From Streptoalloteichus hindustanus (GTDB lineage: Bacteria > Actinomycetota > Actinomycetes > Mycobacteriales > Pseudonocardiaceae), in NCBI RefSeq assembly GCF_900129375.1, contig NZ_FQVN01000003.1:744001-808000 (forward strand): a stretch of DNA of 64,000 nucleotides. The letters are read 5' to 3'. This document shows positions 45,290-54,243 of this stretch, one piece after another (positions within the stretch are counted from its first letter, which is position 1; every line of letters begins with the position of its first letter). The translations under genes and the position numbers were made by a program. The notes under the pieces were generated by a model, which saw only the letters and a program-made list of their open reading frames with translations, made no database searches and had not been told where the DNA came from.

Positions 45290-46660
45290 GTGACCGACAC
45301 CTCCGCCGACCTCGTGATCCTCGGCGGCGGCTCGGGCGGCTACGCCTGCGCCCTTCGCGCGGCACAGCTCGGCCTGTCCGTCGTCCTGGTGGAGAAGGAC
45401 AAGCTCGGGGGCACCTGCCTGCACCGCGGGTGCATCCCGACCAAGGCTCTGCTGCACGCGGCGGAGGTCGCCGACTCGGCCCGCGAGGGCGACCAGTTCG
45501 GTGTGAAGTCCTCCCTGGAGGGCATCGACATCGCCGGGGTGAACTCCTACAAGGACGGCGTCGTCGGCCGGCTCCACAAGGGCCTGCAGGGCCTGGTGAA
45601 GTCCAGGGGCATCACCTACGTCGAGGGCACCGGCCGGTTCGTCGGGCCGAACGCCGTCGAGGTCAACGGGCAGCGCTACACCGGCCGCAACGTCGTGCTG
45701 GCCACCGGCTCCTACTCGCGCAGCCTGCCGGGTCTGGAGATCGGCGGCCGGATCGTCACCAGCGACCAGGCCCTGAACCTGGACTTCGTCCCGGAGCGGG
45801 TCGTGGTGCTGGGCGGCGGCGTGATCGGCGTCGAGTTCGCCAGCGTGTGGCGTTCCTTCGGCGCCGACGTGACCATCGTCGAGGCCCTGCCCCGCCTGGT
45901 CCCCGCGGAGGACGAGTTCAGCTCCAAGCAGCTGGAGCGGGCCTTCCGCAAGCGCGGCATCAAGTTCAAGACCGGCGTCCGGTTCACCGGCGCCACCCAG
46001 TCCGGCGCGGGCGTCACGGTCAGCCTGGAGTCGGGCGAGCAGCTGGAGGCCGACCTGCTGCTGGTCGCCGTCGGCCGCGGCCCGAACAGCGCCGGTCACG
46101 GCTACGAGGAGGCCGGCGTCCGCATGGAGCGCGGCTTCGTCCTCACCGACGAGCGGCTGCGCACCAACCTGCCGAACGTCTTCGCGGTCGGCGACCTGGT
46201 CCCCGGCCTGCAGCTCGCGCACCGCGGCTTCCAGCAGGGCATCTTCCTCGCCGAGGAGATCGCCGGGCTGAACCCGAGGCCGGTCGACGAGAGCGGCATC
46301 CCGCGGGTGACCTACTGCGAGCCGGAGGTCGCCTCCGTCGGGCTGACCGAGGCCCAGGCCAAGGAGCGGTACGGCGAGGTCCAGACCGTCACCTACGACC
46401 TGGCCGGCAACGGCAAGAGCCAGATCCTCAAGACCGCCGGCGCGATCAAGCTGGTGAAGGCCGCTGACGGCCCGGTGGTCGGCGTGCACATGGTCGGCGC
46501 CCGGGTCGGCGAGCTGATCGGCGAGGCCCAGCTGATCTACAACTGGGAGGCCACCGCCGACGACGTCGCCCCGCTGGTGCACGCGCACCCCACCCAGAAC
46601 GAAGCCCTCGGCGAGGCCCACCTCGCCCTGGCCGGCAAGCCGCTGCACGCGCACGGCTGA
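45290..46660 (+). CDS. lpdA: dihydrolipoyl dehydrogenase
   Basis: 456-residue FAD/NAD-dependent disulfide reductase (E3), reoxidising dihydrolipoyl groups of 2-oxoacid dehydrogenases and the glycine cleavage H protein. FAD motif [15 protein letters not shown]; redox Cys43/Cys48 (CLHRGC, followed by IPTK); NAD motif [17 protein letters not shown]-terminal [14 protein letters not shown] with the catalytic His-Glu pair. [10 protein letters not shown] is the variant seen in many actinobacteria. GTG 45290 follows GAGGAG. Next to sucB, forming a likely unit for the 2-oxoglutarate dehydrogenase complex. Confidence 0.95.
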   Translation: MTDTSADLVILGGGSGGYACALRAAQLGLSVVLVEKDKLGGTCLHRGCIPTKALLHAAEVADSAREGDQFGVKSSLEGIDIAGVNSYKDGVVGRLHKGLQGLVKSRGITYVEGTGRFVGPNAVEVNGQRYTGRNVVLATGSYSRSLPGLEIGGRIVTSDQALNLDFVPERVVVLGGGVIGVEFASVWRSFGADVTIVEALPRLVPAEDEFSSKQLERAFRKRGIKFKTGVRFTGATQSGAGVTVSLESGEQLEADLLLVAVGRGPNSAGHGYEEAGVRMERGFVLTDERLRTNLPNVFAVGDLVPGLQLAHRGFQQGIFLAEEIAGLNPRPVDESGIPRVTYCEPEVASVGLTEAQAKERYGEVQTVTYDLAGNGKSQILKTAGAIKLVKAADGPVVGVHMVGARVGELIGEAQLIYNWEATADDVAPLVHAHPTQNEALGEAHLALAGKPLHAHG

Positions 46661-46716
46661 GCCAGGCCAGCGCGAGACCAGCCAAGCCAGCACGAAGCAC
46701 GAGGAGTCAGCGAAAG

Positions 46717-48528
46717 ATGGCCTTCTCCGTCCAGATGCCGGCGCTCGGTGAGAGCGTCACGGAGGGCACGGTCACCCGGTGGCTGAAGCAGGTCGGCGAC
46801 CGGGTCGAGGTGGACGAGCCGTTGCTCGAAGTCTCGACCGACAAGGTGGACACCGAGATCCCGTCCCCGGCCGCCGGTGTGCTGCAGCGCATCGTCGTCA
46901 ACGAGGACGAGACCGTCGAGGTCGGCGCCGAGCTCGCGGTGATCGGTGAGGAGGGCGAGGCGGCCGCCGAGCCCGCCCCCTCGGCCCCCGCGGCCCCGGC
47001 GGCCCCCGCCCCGGCCGAGCAGCCCGCCGCCCCGGCGGCGCCCGCCCAGTCCGCCCCCGCCGAGCAGCCGGCCGCCCCGGCCGCCGCGCCCGCCGGCGCG
47101 GCCCAGGGCTCCCCGGTGACCATGCCCGCGCTCGGTGAGAGCGTCACCGAGGGCACCGTGACCCGGTGGCTCAAGCAGGTCGGCGACACCGTCGAGGTGG
47201 ACGAGCCGCTGCTGGAGGTCTCCACCGACAAGGTGGACACCGAGATCCCGTCGCCGGTCGCCGGCACCCTGCTGGAGATCAAGGTCGGCGAGGACCAGAC
47301 CGTCGAGGTCGGCGCCGAGCTGGCCATCGTGGGTCAGCCGGGCGCCGCGGCGTCCGCTCCGGCCGCTCCGGCTCCGGCTCCGGCCCAGCAGCCCGCCGCC
47401 CCGGCGGCTGCGGCTCCGGCGCCCGCGCCGGCCCCGCAGCCCGCTCCGGCTCCCGCCCCGCAGCCGGCGGCGCCGGCCGCCCCTGCCCAGCCCGCTCCGG
47501 CCGCCCCGGCTCCCGCCGCGCCGGCCGAGCCCCAGGGCGAGGGTGGCGCCCCGTACGTGACGCCGCTGGTGCGCAAGCTGGCCGCCGAGCACGGGGTCGA
47601 CCTCAACGCGATCACCGGCACCGGTGTGGGCGGCCGCATCCGCAAGCAGGACGTGCTGGCCGCGGTCGAGGCCGCGAAGGCCAAGGCCGCCGCTCCGGCG
47701 GCGGCGCCGGCTCCGGCCGCCGCTCCGCGCGCCGCCGCCCCGGCCCAGCCGTCGGCCGAGGCCCAGCCGTCGGCCGAGGCCCAGCCGTCGGCCGAGGCCC
47801 AGGCGCTGCGGGGCCGCACCGAGAAGCTGCCCCGACTGCGGCAGATCGTCGCCCAGCGCACCCGTGAGTCGCTGGCGGTGTCGGCCCAGCTCACCCAGGT
47901 GTTCGAGGTCGACGTCACCAGGATCGCCCGGCTGCGGGCGCGGGCGAAGGCCGCGTTCGAGGCCCGCGAGGGCGTGAAGCTGACCTTCCTGCCGTTCTTC
48001 GCGAAGGCGGCCGTCGAGGCGCTCAAGCAGCACCCGAAGCTGAACGCCTCGATCAACGAGGAGGCCAAGGAGGTCACGTACCACGGCGCCGAGCACCTGG
48101 GCATCGCGATCGACACCGAGCGCGGCCTGCTCAACGCGGTGATCCACAACGCCGGTGACCTCAACCTGGCCGGCCTGGCGCACAAGATCGCCGACCTGGC
48201 CGCCCGCACCAGGGCGAACAAGGTGACCCCGGACGAGCTGGCCGGCGGCACCTTCTCGCTGACCAACCTCGGCAGCAACGGCGCGCTGTTCGACACCCCG
48301 ATCATCGTCCAGCCGCAGGTCGGCATCCTGGGCGTCGGCGTGGTGAAGAAGCGCCCGGTCGTGGTGACCGACGAGAACGGCGACGACACCATCGCGGTCC
48401 GCTCGATGATGTACCTGGCGCTGACCTACGACCACCGCCTGGTCGACGGCGCCGACGCCGGCCGGTTCCTCACCACCATCAAGAACCGCCTGGAGGAGGG
48501 CGCGTTCGAGGCCGACCTCGGTCTCTGA
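46717..48528 (+). CDS. sucB: dihydrolipoamide acyltransferase (E2) with two lipoyl domains
   Basis: 603 residues: two lipoyl domains with lipoyl-lysines in STDKVDTE (Lys43 and Lys172), Ala/Pro linkers, a peripheral subunit-binding domain (about 281-316, [17 protein letters not shown]) and the catalytic acyltransferase core ending with the active-site [13 protein letters not shown] (Asp572-His573). In Mtb the orthologue DlaT (Rv2215) serves pyruvate dehydrogenase and peroxidase defence; the conventional label is SucB. An 18-bp repeat (three units, 47746-47799) encodes QPSAEA in the third linker. ATG follows GAGGAG. Confidence 0.95.
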   Translation: MAFSVQMPALGESVTEGTVTRWLKQVGDRVEVDEPLLEVSTDKVDTEIPSPAAGVLQRIVVNEDETVEVGAELAVIGEEGEAAAEPAPSAPAAPAAPAPAEQPAAPAAPAQSAPAEQPAAPAAAPAGAAQGSPVTMPALGESVTEGTVTRWLKQVGDTVEVDEPLLEVSTDKVDTEIPSPVAGTLLEIKVGEDQTVEVGAELAIVGQPGAAASAPAAPAPAPAQQPAAPAAAAPAPAPAPQPAPAPAPQPAAPAAPAQPAPAAPAPAAPAEPQGEGGAPYVTPLVRKLAAEHGVDLNAITGTGVGGRIRKQDVLAAVEAAKAKAAAPAAAPAPAAAPRAAAPAQPSAEAQPSAEAQPSAEAQALRGRTEKLPRLRQIVAQRTRESLAVSAQLTQVFEVDVTRIARLRARAKAAFEAREGVKLTFLPFFAKAAVEALKQHPKLNASINEEAKEVTYHGAEHLGIAIDTERGLLNAVIHNAGDLNLAGLAHKIADLAARTRANKVTPDELAGGTFSLTNLGSNGALFDTPIIVQPQVGILGVGVVKKRPVVVTDENGDDTIAVRSMMYLALTYDHRLVDGADAGRFLTTIKNRLEEGAFEADLGL

Positions 48529-48545
48529 CGCCGATCCGACACCGG

Positions 48546-48578
48546 AAGGCCCCCGCCGCGCACCGCGGCGGGGGCCTT
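48546..48578 (+). terminator. terminator of lpd-sucB
   Basis: Perfect 15-bp stem (AAGGCCCCCGCCGCG) with a 3-base loop, 17 bases after the sucB stop. Confidence 0.9.
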
Positions 48579-48711
48579 CGGGCTTCTGTCGACCTTCCGT
48601 CGGCGCCGTTCCGCAGTCCCCGCTTTCGCGGCGCTCACGGTGGCGCAGAACCCCTCAGGATCGCACCGTTGTCCCACCCTCGCCGGGGCGTGCACCTGCC
48701 GGGTGACCAGG

Positions 48712-48819
48712 TTGTCCACAACCCCCGTCGTTGTCCACAGCCTGCGGTGATCGGCTTGGGGGCGGTGTCCGGCGGCGATAGGCTGGAGCAGGGCTCGCCC
48801 CCCAGGGCGGGTGGGGGCT
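48712..48819 (+). repeat. dispersed element, copy C (two perfect DnaA-type boxes)
   Basis: TTGTCCACA (48712-48720), 10 bp, TTGTCCACA (48731-48739), 37 bp, GATAGGCT (48777-48784), then the GC-rich hairpin core. A TTGGGG stands 17 bp upstream of TAGGCT, as a -35 would. It lies upstream of, and in the same direction as, the epimerase gene. Confidence 0.85.
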
Positions 48820-48934
48820 GTCCGGCGATGCGGACGGTGAACGGCGACCGAGGGTGCCGGAGCGGCCGGCTCGGGATGGTGATCACACCCCGATGGGGTC
48901 GCGCTCGGTGCCGCCCTCGGCCACGATCGGCGTC

Positions 48935-49825
48935 ATGCGCGTCGTGGTCGCCGGCTCATCCGGCCTGATCGGCACCGCCCTGGTCCCCGCCCTGCGCGCG
49001 GCCGGGCACGAGGTGGTGCGGCTGGTGCGCCGACGGGCGACCGCGCCGGACGAGCGGAGCTGGGACCCGCCGGCCGGGGAGCTCCAGCCCGGCGCGCTCG
49101 ACGGCGTCGACGCCGTGGTCAACCTCTGCGGCGCGCGCCTCGGCGACGAGCGCTGGTCGGCGGCCCGCAAGCAGCTCCTGGTCGACACCCGGATCGTGCC
49201 CACCGAGGTGCTCGCCGGCGCTGTGGTCGAGCACGGGGTTCCGGTGCTGGTCAACGCCTCGGCCGCCGGCTACTACGGCGACACCCGGGACGAGGTCGTC
49301 ACCGAGGCCGCCGCCGGGGGCCTCGGGTTCCTGGCCGAGCTGTGCCAGCGCTGGGAGGACGCGACCTCCCCGGCGGTCGAGGCCGGGGTCCGGGTCGCCC
49401 GGCTGCGCACCGGCGTCGTGCTGTCGCCCTCGGGCGGTCTGCTCGGGCGGCTGCGCCCCCTGTTCTCCGCGTTCCTCGGCGCCCGGCTCGGCGACGGCCG
49501 GCAGTACCTGTCGTGGATCTCGCTGGACGACGCGCTCGGCGCGGTCCAGCACGTGCTGGGCCACGACTCCCTGGCCGGGCCGGTGAACCTCACGGCCCCG
49601 GCGCCCGTCACCAACGCCGAGTTCACCCACGCGCTGGGCGACGCGCTCGGCCGTCCCGCGCCGTGGGTGGTTCCGGGGTTCGCGCTGCGCGCCGCGCTCG
49701 GCGAGGTGGCGGAGACCCTGCTCACCGGGCAGCGCGTGGTCCCCGCCGCCCTGGAGCGCCACGGCTACGCGTTCCTGCACCCCTCGGTGGGCGCGGCGCT
49801 GCGCGCCTGCCTCCCCCGGGAGTGA
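48935..49825 (+). CDS. TIGR01777-family NAD(P)-dependent epimerase/reductase (SDR)
   Basis: 296 residues, extended SDR fold. VVVAGSSGLIGTAL is the nucleotide loop (GxxGxxG), VVNLCGARLGDERWSAARKQLL is diagnostic of the TIGR01777 group, and NASAAGYYGD holds the catalytic tyrosine region. Function unknown; homologous to Mtb Rv2216 and human SDR39U1. ATG 48935 is chosen because conserved sequence begins there and an ACGAT hexamer lies just upstream. Confidence 0.9.
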   Translation: MRVVVAGSSGLIGTALVPALRAAGHEVVRLVRRRATAPDERSWDPPAGELQPGALDGVDAVVNLCGARLGDERWSAARKQLLVDTRIVPTEVLAGAVVEHGVPVLVNASAAGYYGDTRDEVVTEAAAGGLGFLAELCQRWEDATSPAVEAGVRVARLRTGVVLSPSGGLLGRLRPLFSAFLGARLGDGRQYLSWISLDDALGAVQHVLGHDSLAGPVNLTAPAPVTNAEFTHALGDALGRPAPWVVPGFALRAALGEVAETLLTGQRVVPAALERHGYAFLHPSVGAALRACLPRE

Positions 49826-49915
49826 ACCCGCGGCCCCCGCGGCGTCCCATCCGGCGGTCTGTCCTGGTCACGTCCCTTGGCAGGGGCCGTCGACGGCGGC
49901 GTAGTGTCGGCGTCC

Positions 49916-50656
49916 GTGAGCCGTCCTGACATCTCCTGCCGCCTGTCGACCGACCCGGTCGAGGTGCGGCATCTCGGCACGATCGACTACGTGGCGGCCT
50001 GGGACCTGCAGCGCGAGCTCAACCAGGCCCGCGCCGAGTCCCGGGGCCCGGACACGCTGCTGCTGCTGGAGCACTTCTCGGTCTACACGGCGGGCAAGCG
50101 CACCCGCCCGGAGGACCGGCCCGACGACGGCACGCCGGTGGTCGACGTCGACCGCGGCGGCAGGATCACCTGGCACGGTCCGGGGCAGCTCGTCGGCTAC
50201 CCGATCGTCGGGCTGGCCGAGCCGGTCGACGTCGTGGACTACGTCCGCCGGCTGGAGCAGGGGCTGATCGCCGCCTGCGACGAGCTGGGCGTGGTCGGCG
50301 CCGGTCGGGTCGAGGGCCGCAGCGGCGTCTGGCTGCCCGCCGACGACCGCCGGCCGGAGCGCAAGGTGGCCGCCATCGGGGTGCGCGTGCAGCGCGGCGT
50401 GACGATGCACGGCTTCGCGATCAACTGCGACCCCGACATGGCGGCGTGGGGCCACATCGTCCCGTGCGGCATCCGGGACGCGGGTGTGGCGTCGCTGTCG
50501 GACGAGCTCGGGCGGGACGTGACCGTCGCCGAGGTGCTGCCGGTCGCGGAGCGCGCCGTCCTCGCCGCGCTGGAGGGCGAGCTGCCGGTCACCGACCGGG
50601 ACCTGCGGCGCGACCAGCCGGCGGCCCCGGGCGTCACCTTCGCCCTCGCCCAATGA
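49916..50656 (+). CDS. lipB: octanoyl-ACP:protein N-octanoyltransferase
   Basis: 246 residues. Transfers octanoyl from ACP to the lipoyl-domain lysine, the substrate for LipA. Landmarks: [32 protein letters not shown], catalytic Lys in [11 protein letters not shown] and Cys in IVPCGI. GTG 49916 is preferred because TAGTGT ends eight bases upstream, with TTGGCA 19 bp before that; a leaderless start is likely. Normally followed at once by lipA (Mtb Rv2217-Rv2218); here about 3.6 kb of accessory genes intervene. Confidence 0.95.
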   Translation: MSRPDISCRLSTDPVEVRHLGTIDYVAAWDLQRELNQARAESRGPDTLLLLEHFSVYTAGKRTRPEDRPDDGTPVVDVDRGGRITWHGPGQLVGYPIVGLAEPVDVVDYVRRLEQGLIAACDELGVVGAGRVEGRSGVWLPADDRRPERKVAAIGVRVQRGVTMHGFAINCDPDMAAWGHIVPCGIRDAGVASLSDELGRDVTVAEVLPVAERAVLAALEGELPVTDRDLRRDQPAAPGVTFALAQ

Positions 50657-50662
50657 GCCGAG

Positions 50663-50695
50663 CCCGCTGACAGCCCGAACCCGCTGACAGCCGAA
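50663..50695. repeat. tandem duplication after the lipB stop
   Basis: CCCGCTGACAGCCCGAA (50663-50679) is repeated with a one-base deletion at 50680-50695. Confidence 0.7.
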
Positions 50696-50753
50696 CTCGG
50701 CCCCTCCGGGCTCCCGCGGGCGGGACCACGGACGGGAACACCGGTCAGAACAC

Positions 50754-50790
50754 CGAAAGGCGCGTTCGGAGAACCCGAACGCGCCTTTCG
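50754..50790. terminator. bidirectional terminator, lipB / oxidoreductase
   Basis: A 16-bp perfect stem (CGAAAGGCGCGTTCGG) with AGAAC loop between convergent genes. Confidence 0.88.
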
Positions 50791-50824
50791 CGTTCCGCCG
50801 GCGGTCGACGCCGGACGTCCCGTC

Positions 50825-51772
50825 TCAGCCGAGCTGGGGGGCGACCTCGGCGGCGATCAGCTCGACGTGGTCCAGGTCGGACAGGTCGAGCACCTGGAGG
50901 TACACCCGCTGGAGGCCGGTGCGCTCCCGGTAGGAGCCGAGCTTGTCGGCCACCTCGGCCGGAGTGCCGCACAACCCGTTGAGGCGCAACTCCTCCACCT
51001 CCCGCCCGATGGCCCCGGCGCGCCGCGCCACCTCGGCCTCGTCCCTGCCGACGCAGACGACCAGCGCGGCGGACCGGGTGATCTCGGTGGCGTCCCTGCC
51101 GATCTCGGCGCAGGCCGCCGTCACCCGGTCGAACTGGGTCACCGCGGTCTCGACGTCCACGAACGGCAGGTTGAACTCGTCGGCGAACCGCGCGGCCAGG
51201 GCGGGGGTCCGCTTCGCCCCGAGCCCGCCGACGAGCACCGGGGGCCGCGGCCGCTGCGCGGGCTTGGGCAGCGCGGGCGCGTCCACCAGCTCGTAGTGCC
51301 GGCCGCGGAAGGTGTAGGTCTGCCCGACCGGGGTCGCCCACAGGCCGGTGATGATCTCCAGCTGCTCCGCGTAGCGGTCGAACCGCTCCCGCGTCGCGGG
51401 GAACGGGATGCCGTAGGCGGTGTGCTCCTCGGTGTACCAGCCGGCGCCGAGGCCGAACTCGACGCGGCCGCCGGACATCTGGTCCACCTGGGCGACGGTG
51501 ACGGCCAGCGGGCCGGGGTACCGGAAGGTCGCGGCGGTCATCAGGGTGCCCAGCCGCAGCCGGGTGGTCTCCCTGGCGAGGCCGGCGAGGGTGGTCCAGG
51601 CGTCGGTGGGGCCTGGCTCCCCGGTCACCGAGCCCATCTTCAGGTAGTGGTCCGACCGGAAGAAGGCGTCGTACCCGGCGTCCTCGGCGCACCGCGCCAC
51701 ACGCAGCAGGTCCTCGTACGTCGCCCCCTGCTGGGGCTCGGTGAAGATCCGGAACTTCAACGCTTCAGTCAC
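50825..51772 (-). CDS. LLM-class F420-dependent oxidoreductase
   Basis: 315 residues, luciferase-like TIM barrel of the TIGR03560 type. FRIFTEPQQGATYEDLLRVARCAEDAGYDAFFRSDHY at the start, LGTLMTAATFRYPGPLAVTVAQVDQMSGGRVEFGLGAGW in the middle and PVLVGGLGAKRTPALAARFADEFN later. Such enzymes use coenzyme F420 as hydride carrier on unknown substrates. GTG 51772 is taken because TAGCCT lies eight bases upstream. It belongs to the insert between lipB and lipA and is followed upstream by a TetR gene on the same strand. Confidence 0.87.
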   Translation of the reverse strand: MTEALKFRIFTEPQQGATYEDLLRVARCAEDAGYDAFFRSDHYLKMGSVTGEPGPTDAWTTLAGLARETTRLRLGTLMTAATFRYPGPLAVTVAQVDQMSGGRVEFGLGAGWYTEEHTAYGIPFPATRERFDRYAEQLEIITGLWATPVGQTYTFRGRHYELVDAPALPKPAQRPRPPVLVGGLGAKRTPALAARFADEFNLPFVDVETAVTQFDRVTAACAEIGRDATEITRSAALVVCVGRDEAEVARRAGAIGREVEELRLNGLCGTPAEVADKLGSYRERTGLQRVYLQVLDLSDLDHVELIAAEVAPQLG

Positions 51773-51946
51773 GTGGGCCAAGGCTATGTGCCCGTCCGGC
51801 CCGCCGCCGTCCGGACCCGCTTCCCGGGTGTCGACCTGTCGGGGCGCGGGTGTCGTGGGCGGTCTCCGGGAAGCGGCGGGAGACAGCGGGGAACCGGGAG
51901 GCAGGGAGGGCGCCGGGAGAGACCGGGAGACGCCGGCGCGCCGCGC

Positions 51947-52546
51947 TCAGCGTCGGCGCAGCCCCTCCAGGACGTACTCCACGCAGCGCTCGACGTCGAT
52001 CTTGGCGGAGTGCGGCTCCGGCGAGTCGGCGATCGTCGTGGCGCCGGCGGAGAGCGCGCCGAACACCACCCTGGCCAGGGCGTCGACCGGCAGGTCGGCG
52101 AGCTCGCCGGTCTCGACGAGGCCGGCGATCGCCTGCCGCACGACGCCGAAGGTGAACCGCTCGTCGGCCTCGCGGGAGCGGTTCCTGCCCATCACCGCGG
52201 GCGCCTCGTGGACCACGATCCGCTGGTAGGCGGGTTCGAGGCAGACCTCCAGGAAGGCGCGCAGCCCGGCCTTCGCCGTCTCCCACGGGCTGCCGGCCTC
52301 GCCCATGGCCCGGCCGAGCCGGGCGACGACGTCGGTCTCCACCGCCTCGAAGGCGGCCTCGAACAACGCCTGCTTGCCGCCGAAGTGGTGGTACAGCGCG
52401 CCCTTGGTGACCCGCGCCCTGCGCGCGACCTCGTCCAGCGCGGCGCCGGCGTAACCCCGCTCGGTGAACAGCTCGACCGCGCTGTCGACCAGGGCTCTTC
52501 GGGTCGGCTCCGCGTGGTCGAGCCGCCGCGACCGCACTGTCACCAC
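51947..52546 (-). CDS. TetR-family transcriptional regulator
   Basis: 199 residues. N-terminal helix-turn-helix: RRALVDSAVELFTERGYAGAALDEVARRARVTKGALYHHFGGKQALFEAAF. The C-terminal helices form a ligand/dimer domain of the AcrR-like kind (FLEVCLEPAYQRIVVHEAPAVMG). The exact start is uncertain among three GTG codons (52552, 52546, 52543); GTG 52546 is seven bases from the -10-like TACTGT. Its promoter overlaps a set of three palindromes, so it very likely represses itself and the divergent gene. Confidence 0.9.
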   Translation of the reverse strand: MVTVRSRRLDHAEPTRRALVDSAVELFTERGYAGAALDEVARRARVTKGALYHHFGGKQALFEAAFEAVETDVVARLGRAMGEAGSPWETAKAGLRAFLEVCLEPAYQRIVVHEAPAVMGRNRSREADERFTFGVVRQAIAGLVETGELADLPVDALARVVFGALSAGATTIADSPEPHSAKIDVERCVEYVLEGLRRR

Positions 52547-52560
52547 GATCACAACAGTAC

Positions 52561-52622
52561 GACATACCGCCGGTACGTACCGCTGGTACGTTCACGGCAT
52601 CGGTCCGTACCGGCGGTATGTC
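52561..52622. promoter_or_regulatory. triple TetR-type operator in divergent promoter
   Basis: Three related palindromes: ATACCGCCGGTAC (52563-52576), CGTACCGCTGGTACG (52576-52590) and CGTACCGGCGGTATG (52606-52620). The outer two belong to 17-bp arms that are exact reverse complements (52561-52577 and 52606-52622). The core is TACC-GC(C/T/G)-GGTA. Confidence 0.75.
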
Positions 52623-52662
52623 CCGATCTCGGGCGCCACCCGCCGGTCGGGAGGAGGCAGCG

Positions 52663-53184
52663 ATGAGCTGGAGCGACTTCTACCGCCGGCGCAACGCCAC
52701 GCTGGCCGCCCTCGACTGGTCGGCCCGGCACCCCGGCCAGCCCCTCCCCCTCGCCGACCTGCCCGAGGTCGCCGCCGGCTTCCCCACCCGCGCGGAGGTG
52801 GTGCGCGCCCTGCACTGCCGGTGGCTGCTGCTCCTCGCGCCCCGGGTGGAGCTCGCGCTGGACGAGGCCGCCCGCCACCCGGACGCCGACCGGGTGAGCG
52901 TCGTCGCCACCGCCTGGCGGCGCCTGGCCCGCCGGGAACGGGCCCTGCGCCAGGCGCTGGACGTCCACGAGCCCCTGGAGGGCGAGGCGCTGCGCACGGC
53001 CTTCGCCGCCGAGCACCGGTTGCTCGCCCTGGCCGCCGGCCTCGCCGAGCCGGACGAGCCGGACGAGGAGATCGCGCGGATCGGCGCGCGGTTCCTGACC
53101 CTCCTCAGAGCGGCGCCCGCCGAGCAGCCCCGACGTCGCACCACCGTGGGTGCGTTGCTCCGCCGGCTCGTCTCCATCGACTGA
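52663..53184 (+). CDS. hypothetical helical protein, divergent from TetR
   Basis: 173 residues, mainly alpha-helical, starting MSWSDFYRRRNATLAALDWSA and continuing with an Arg/Leu/Ala-rich body (RLARRERALRQALDVHEPLEGEALR). No membrane segment or known motif. ATG 52663 has GGAGGAGG eight bases upstream, an unusually strong ribosome-binding site. Controlled, by position, by the TetR triple operator. Not recognised. Confidence 0.75.
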   Translation: MSWSDFYRRRNATLAALDWSARHPGQPLPLADLPEVAAGFPTRAEVVRALHCRWLLLLAPRVELALDEAARHPDADRVSVVATAWRRLARRERALRQALDVHEPLEGEALRTAFAAEHRLLALAAGLAEPDEPDEEIARIGARFLTLLRAAPAEQPRRRTTVGALLRRLVSID

Positions 53185-53239
53185 ACCTCACCCGACGAAG
53201 GGCTGGCCACGCTCCCCTACCGGACGGTAGGTGTTGGTC

Positions 53240-54166
53240 ATGGCCTCATGGACCGCCCAGGACATCCCCGACCTGTCCGGCCGCGCCGCGCTCGTCACCG
53301 GCGCCAACTCGGGCCTCGGCCTGGAGACCGCGGCCCGGCTGGCCGAGCACGGCGCCCTGGTCCTCATGGCCTGCCGGTCGCCGGAACGCGGCCGCGCCGC
53401 GCTGGAGCGGGTGGGCCGGCACGGGGACGCCGAGCTCGTCACGCTGGACCTGGCCGACCTCGCCTCGGTCCGGCGGGCCGCCGACGAGGTGCGGGACCGC
53501 ACCGACGGCGTCCTGGACCTGCTCGTCAACAACGCCGGCGTGATGGCCACGCCGCGTCGCGTCACCGCCGACGGCCACGAACTCCAGTTCGGCACCAACC
53601 ACCTCGGCCACGCGGCGCTGACCTGGCTGCTCGGCCCGGCGCTCGCGGCCGCCGCCGCGCCGCGCGTCGTCACCGTGTCGAGCCTGGCGCACCGCCTGGG
53701 CGGCCTCGACGTGACCGACCCGGACTTCCAGCGCCGCCCCTACCTGTCCCCGCGCGCCTACGGCCAGTCGAAGCTGGCCAACCTGCTGTTCGCCCTCGAA
53801 CTCGACCGCAGGGCGCGCGCCGCCGGCCTCCCCCTGCTCAGCGTCGCCGCGCACCCCGGGATCAGCGACACCGAACTGGCGCCGAACATGGCCCGCTCGC
53901 GCCGCAGCAGCGTGGTCGCGGCCTCCGGCCGGGTGGTCAACCGGCTGTTCTCCCAGACCGCGGACCAGGGCGCGCTCCCCCAGCTCTACGCCGCCACCGC
54001 GCCCGACGTGCGCGGCGGCGAGTACTACGGACCCGACGGGTTCGCCGAGTTCCGGGGCGCGCCGACCCGCGTTCGCCCCAGTCGCGCGGCCCGCGACGCC
54101 GCCCTCGCCGCCCGCCTGTGGACGCGGACGGCGGAGCTGACCGGCGTCGAGCCGTTCCCCGCGTGA
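53240..54166 (+). CDS. short-chain dehydrogenase/reductase
   Basis: 308-residue classical SDR of the retinol-dehydrogenase/oxidoreductase-like group. Cofactor loop VTGANSGLGLETA, NNAGVM, catalytic Ser in TVSSLAHR, and Tyr/Lys in AYGQSKLANLLFALEL. The C-terminal part includes AHPGISDTELAPNM. Substrate unknown. Follows the hypothetical gene by 55 bp in the accessory insert, so both may answer to the TetR regulator. The ATG at 53240 lies near a TAGGTG hexamer. Confidence 0.88.
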   Translation: MASWTAQDIPDLSGRAALVTGANSGLGLETAARLAEHGALVLMACRSPERGRAALERVGRHGDAELVTLDLADLASVRRAADEVRDRTDGVLDLLVNNAGVMATPRRVTADGHELQFGTNHLGHAALTWLLGPALAAAAAPRVVTVSSLAHRLGGLDVTDPDFQRRPYLSPRAYGQSKLANLLFALELDRRARAAGLPLLSVAAHPGISDTELAPNMARSRRSSVVAASGRVVNRLFSQTADQGALPQLYAATAPDVRGGEYYGPDGFAEFRGAPTRVRPSRAARDAALAARLWTRTAELTGVEPFPA

Positions 54167-54243
54167 CGCGGATCTCCCCCTGGCCGACCTCGCCGCAGGT
54201 CGCGGGGGTCGAAGGGGTGCCGGCCGGGGCGTAGGGTGAACCG

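Noticed and set aside
48712-48819. Element C as part of the chromosomal origin
   Set aside because: No dnaA, dnaN, gyrB or parAB nearby and only two boxes, so it is not oriC; a secondary DnaA site is still possible.
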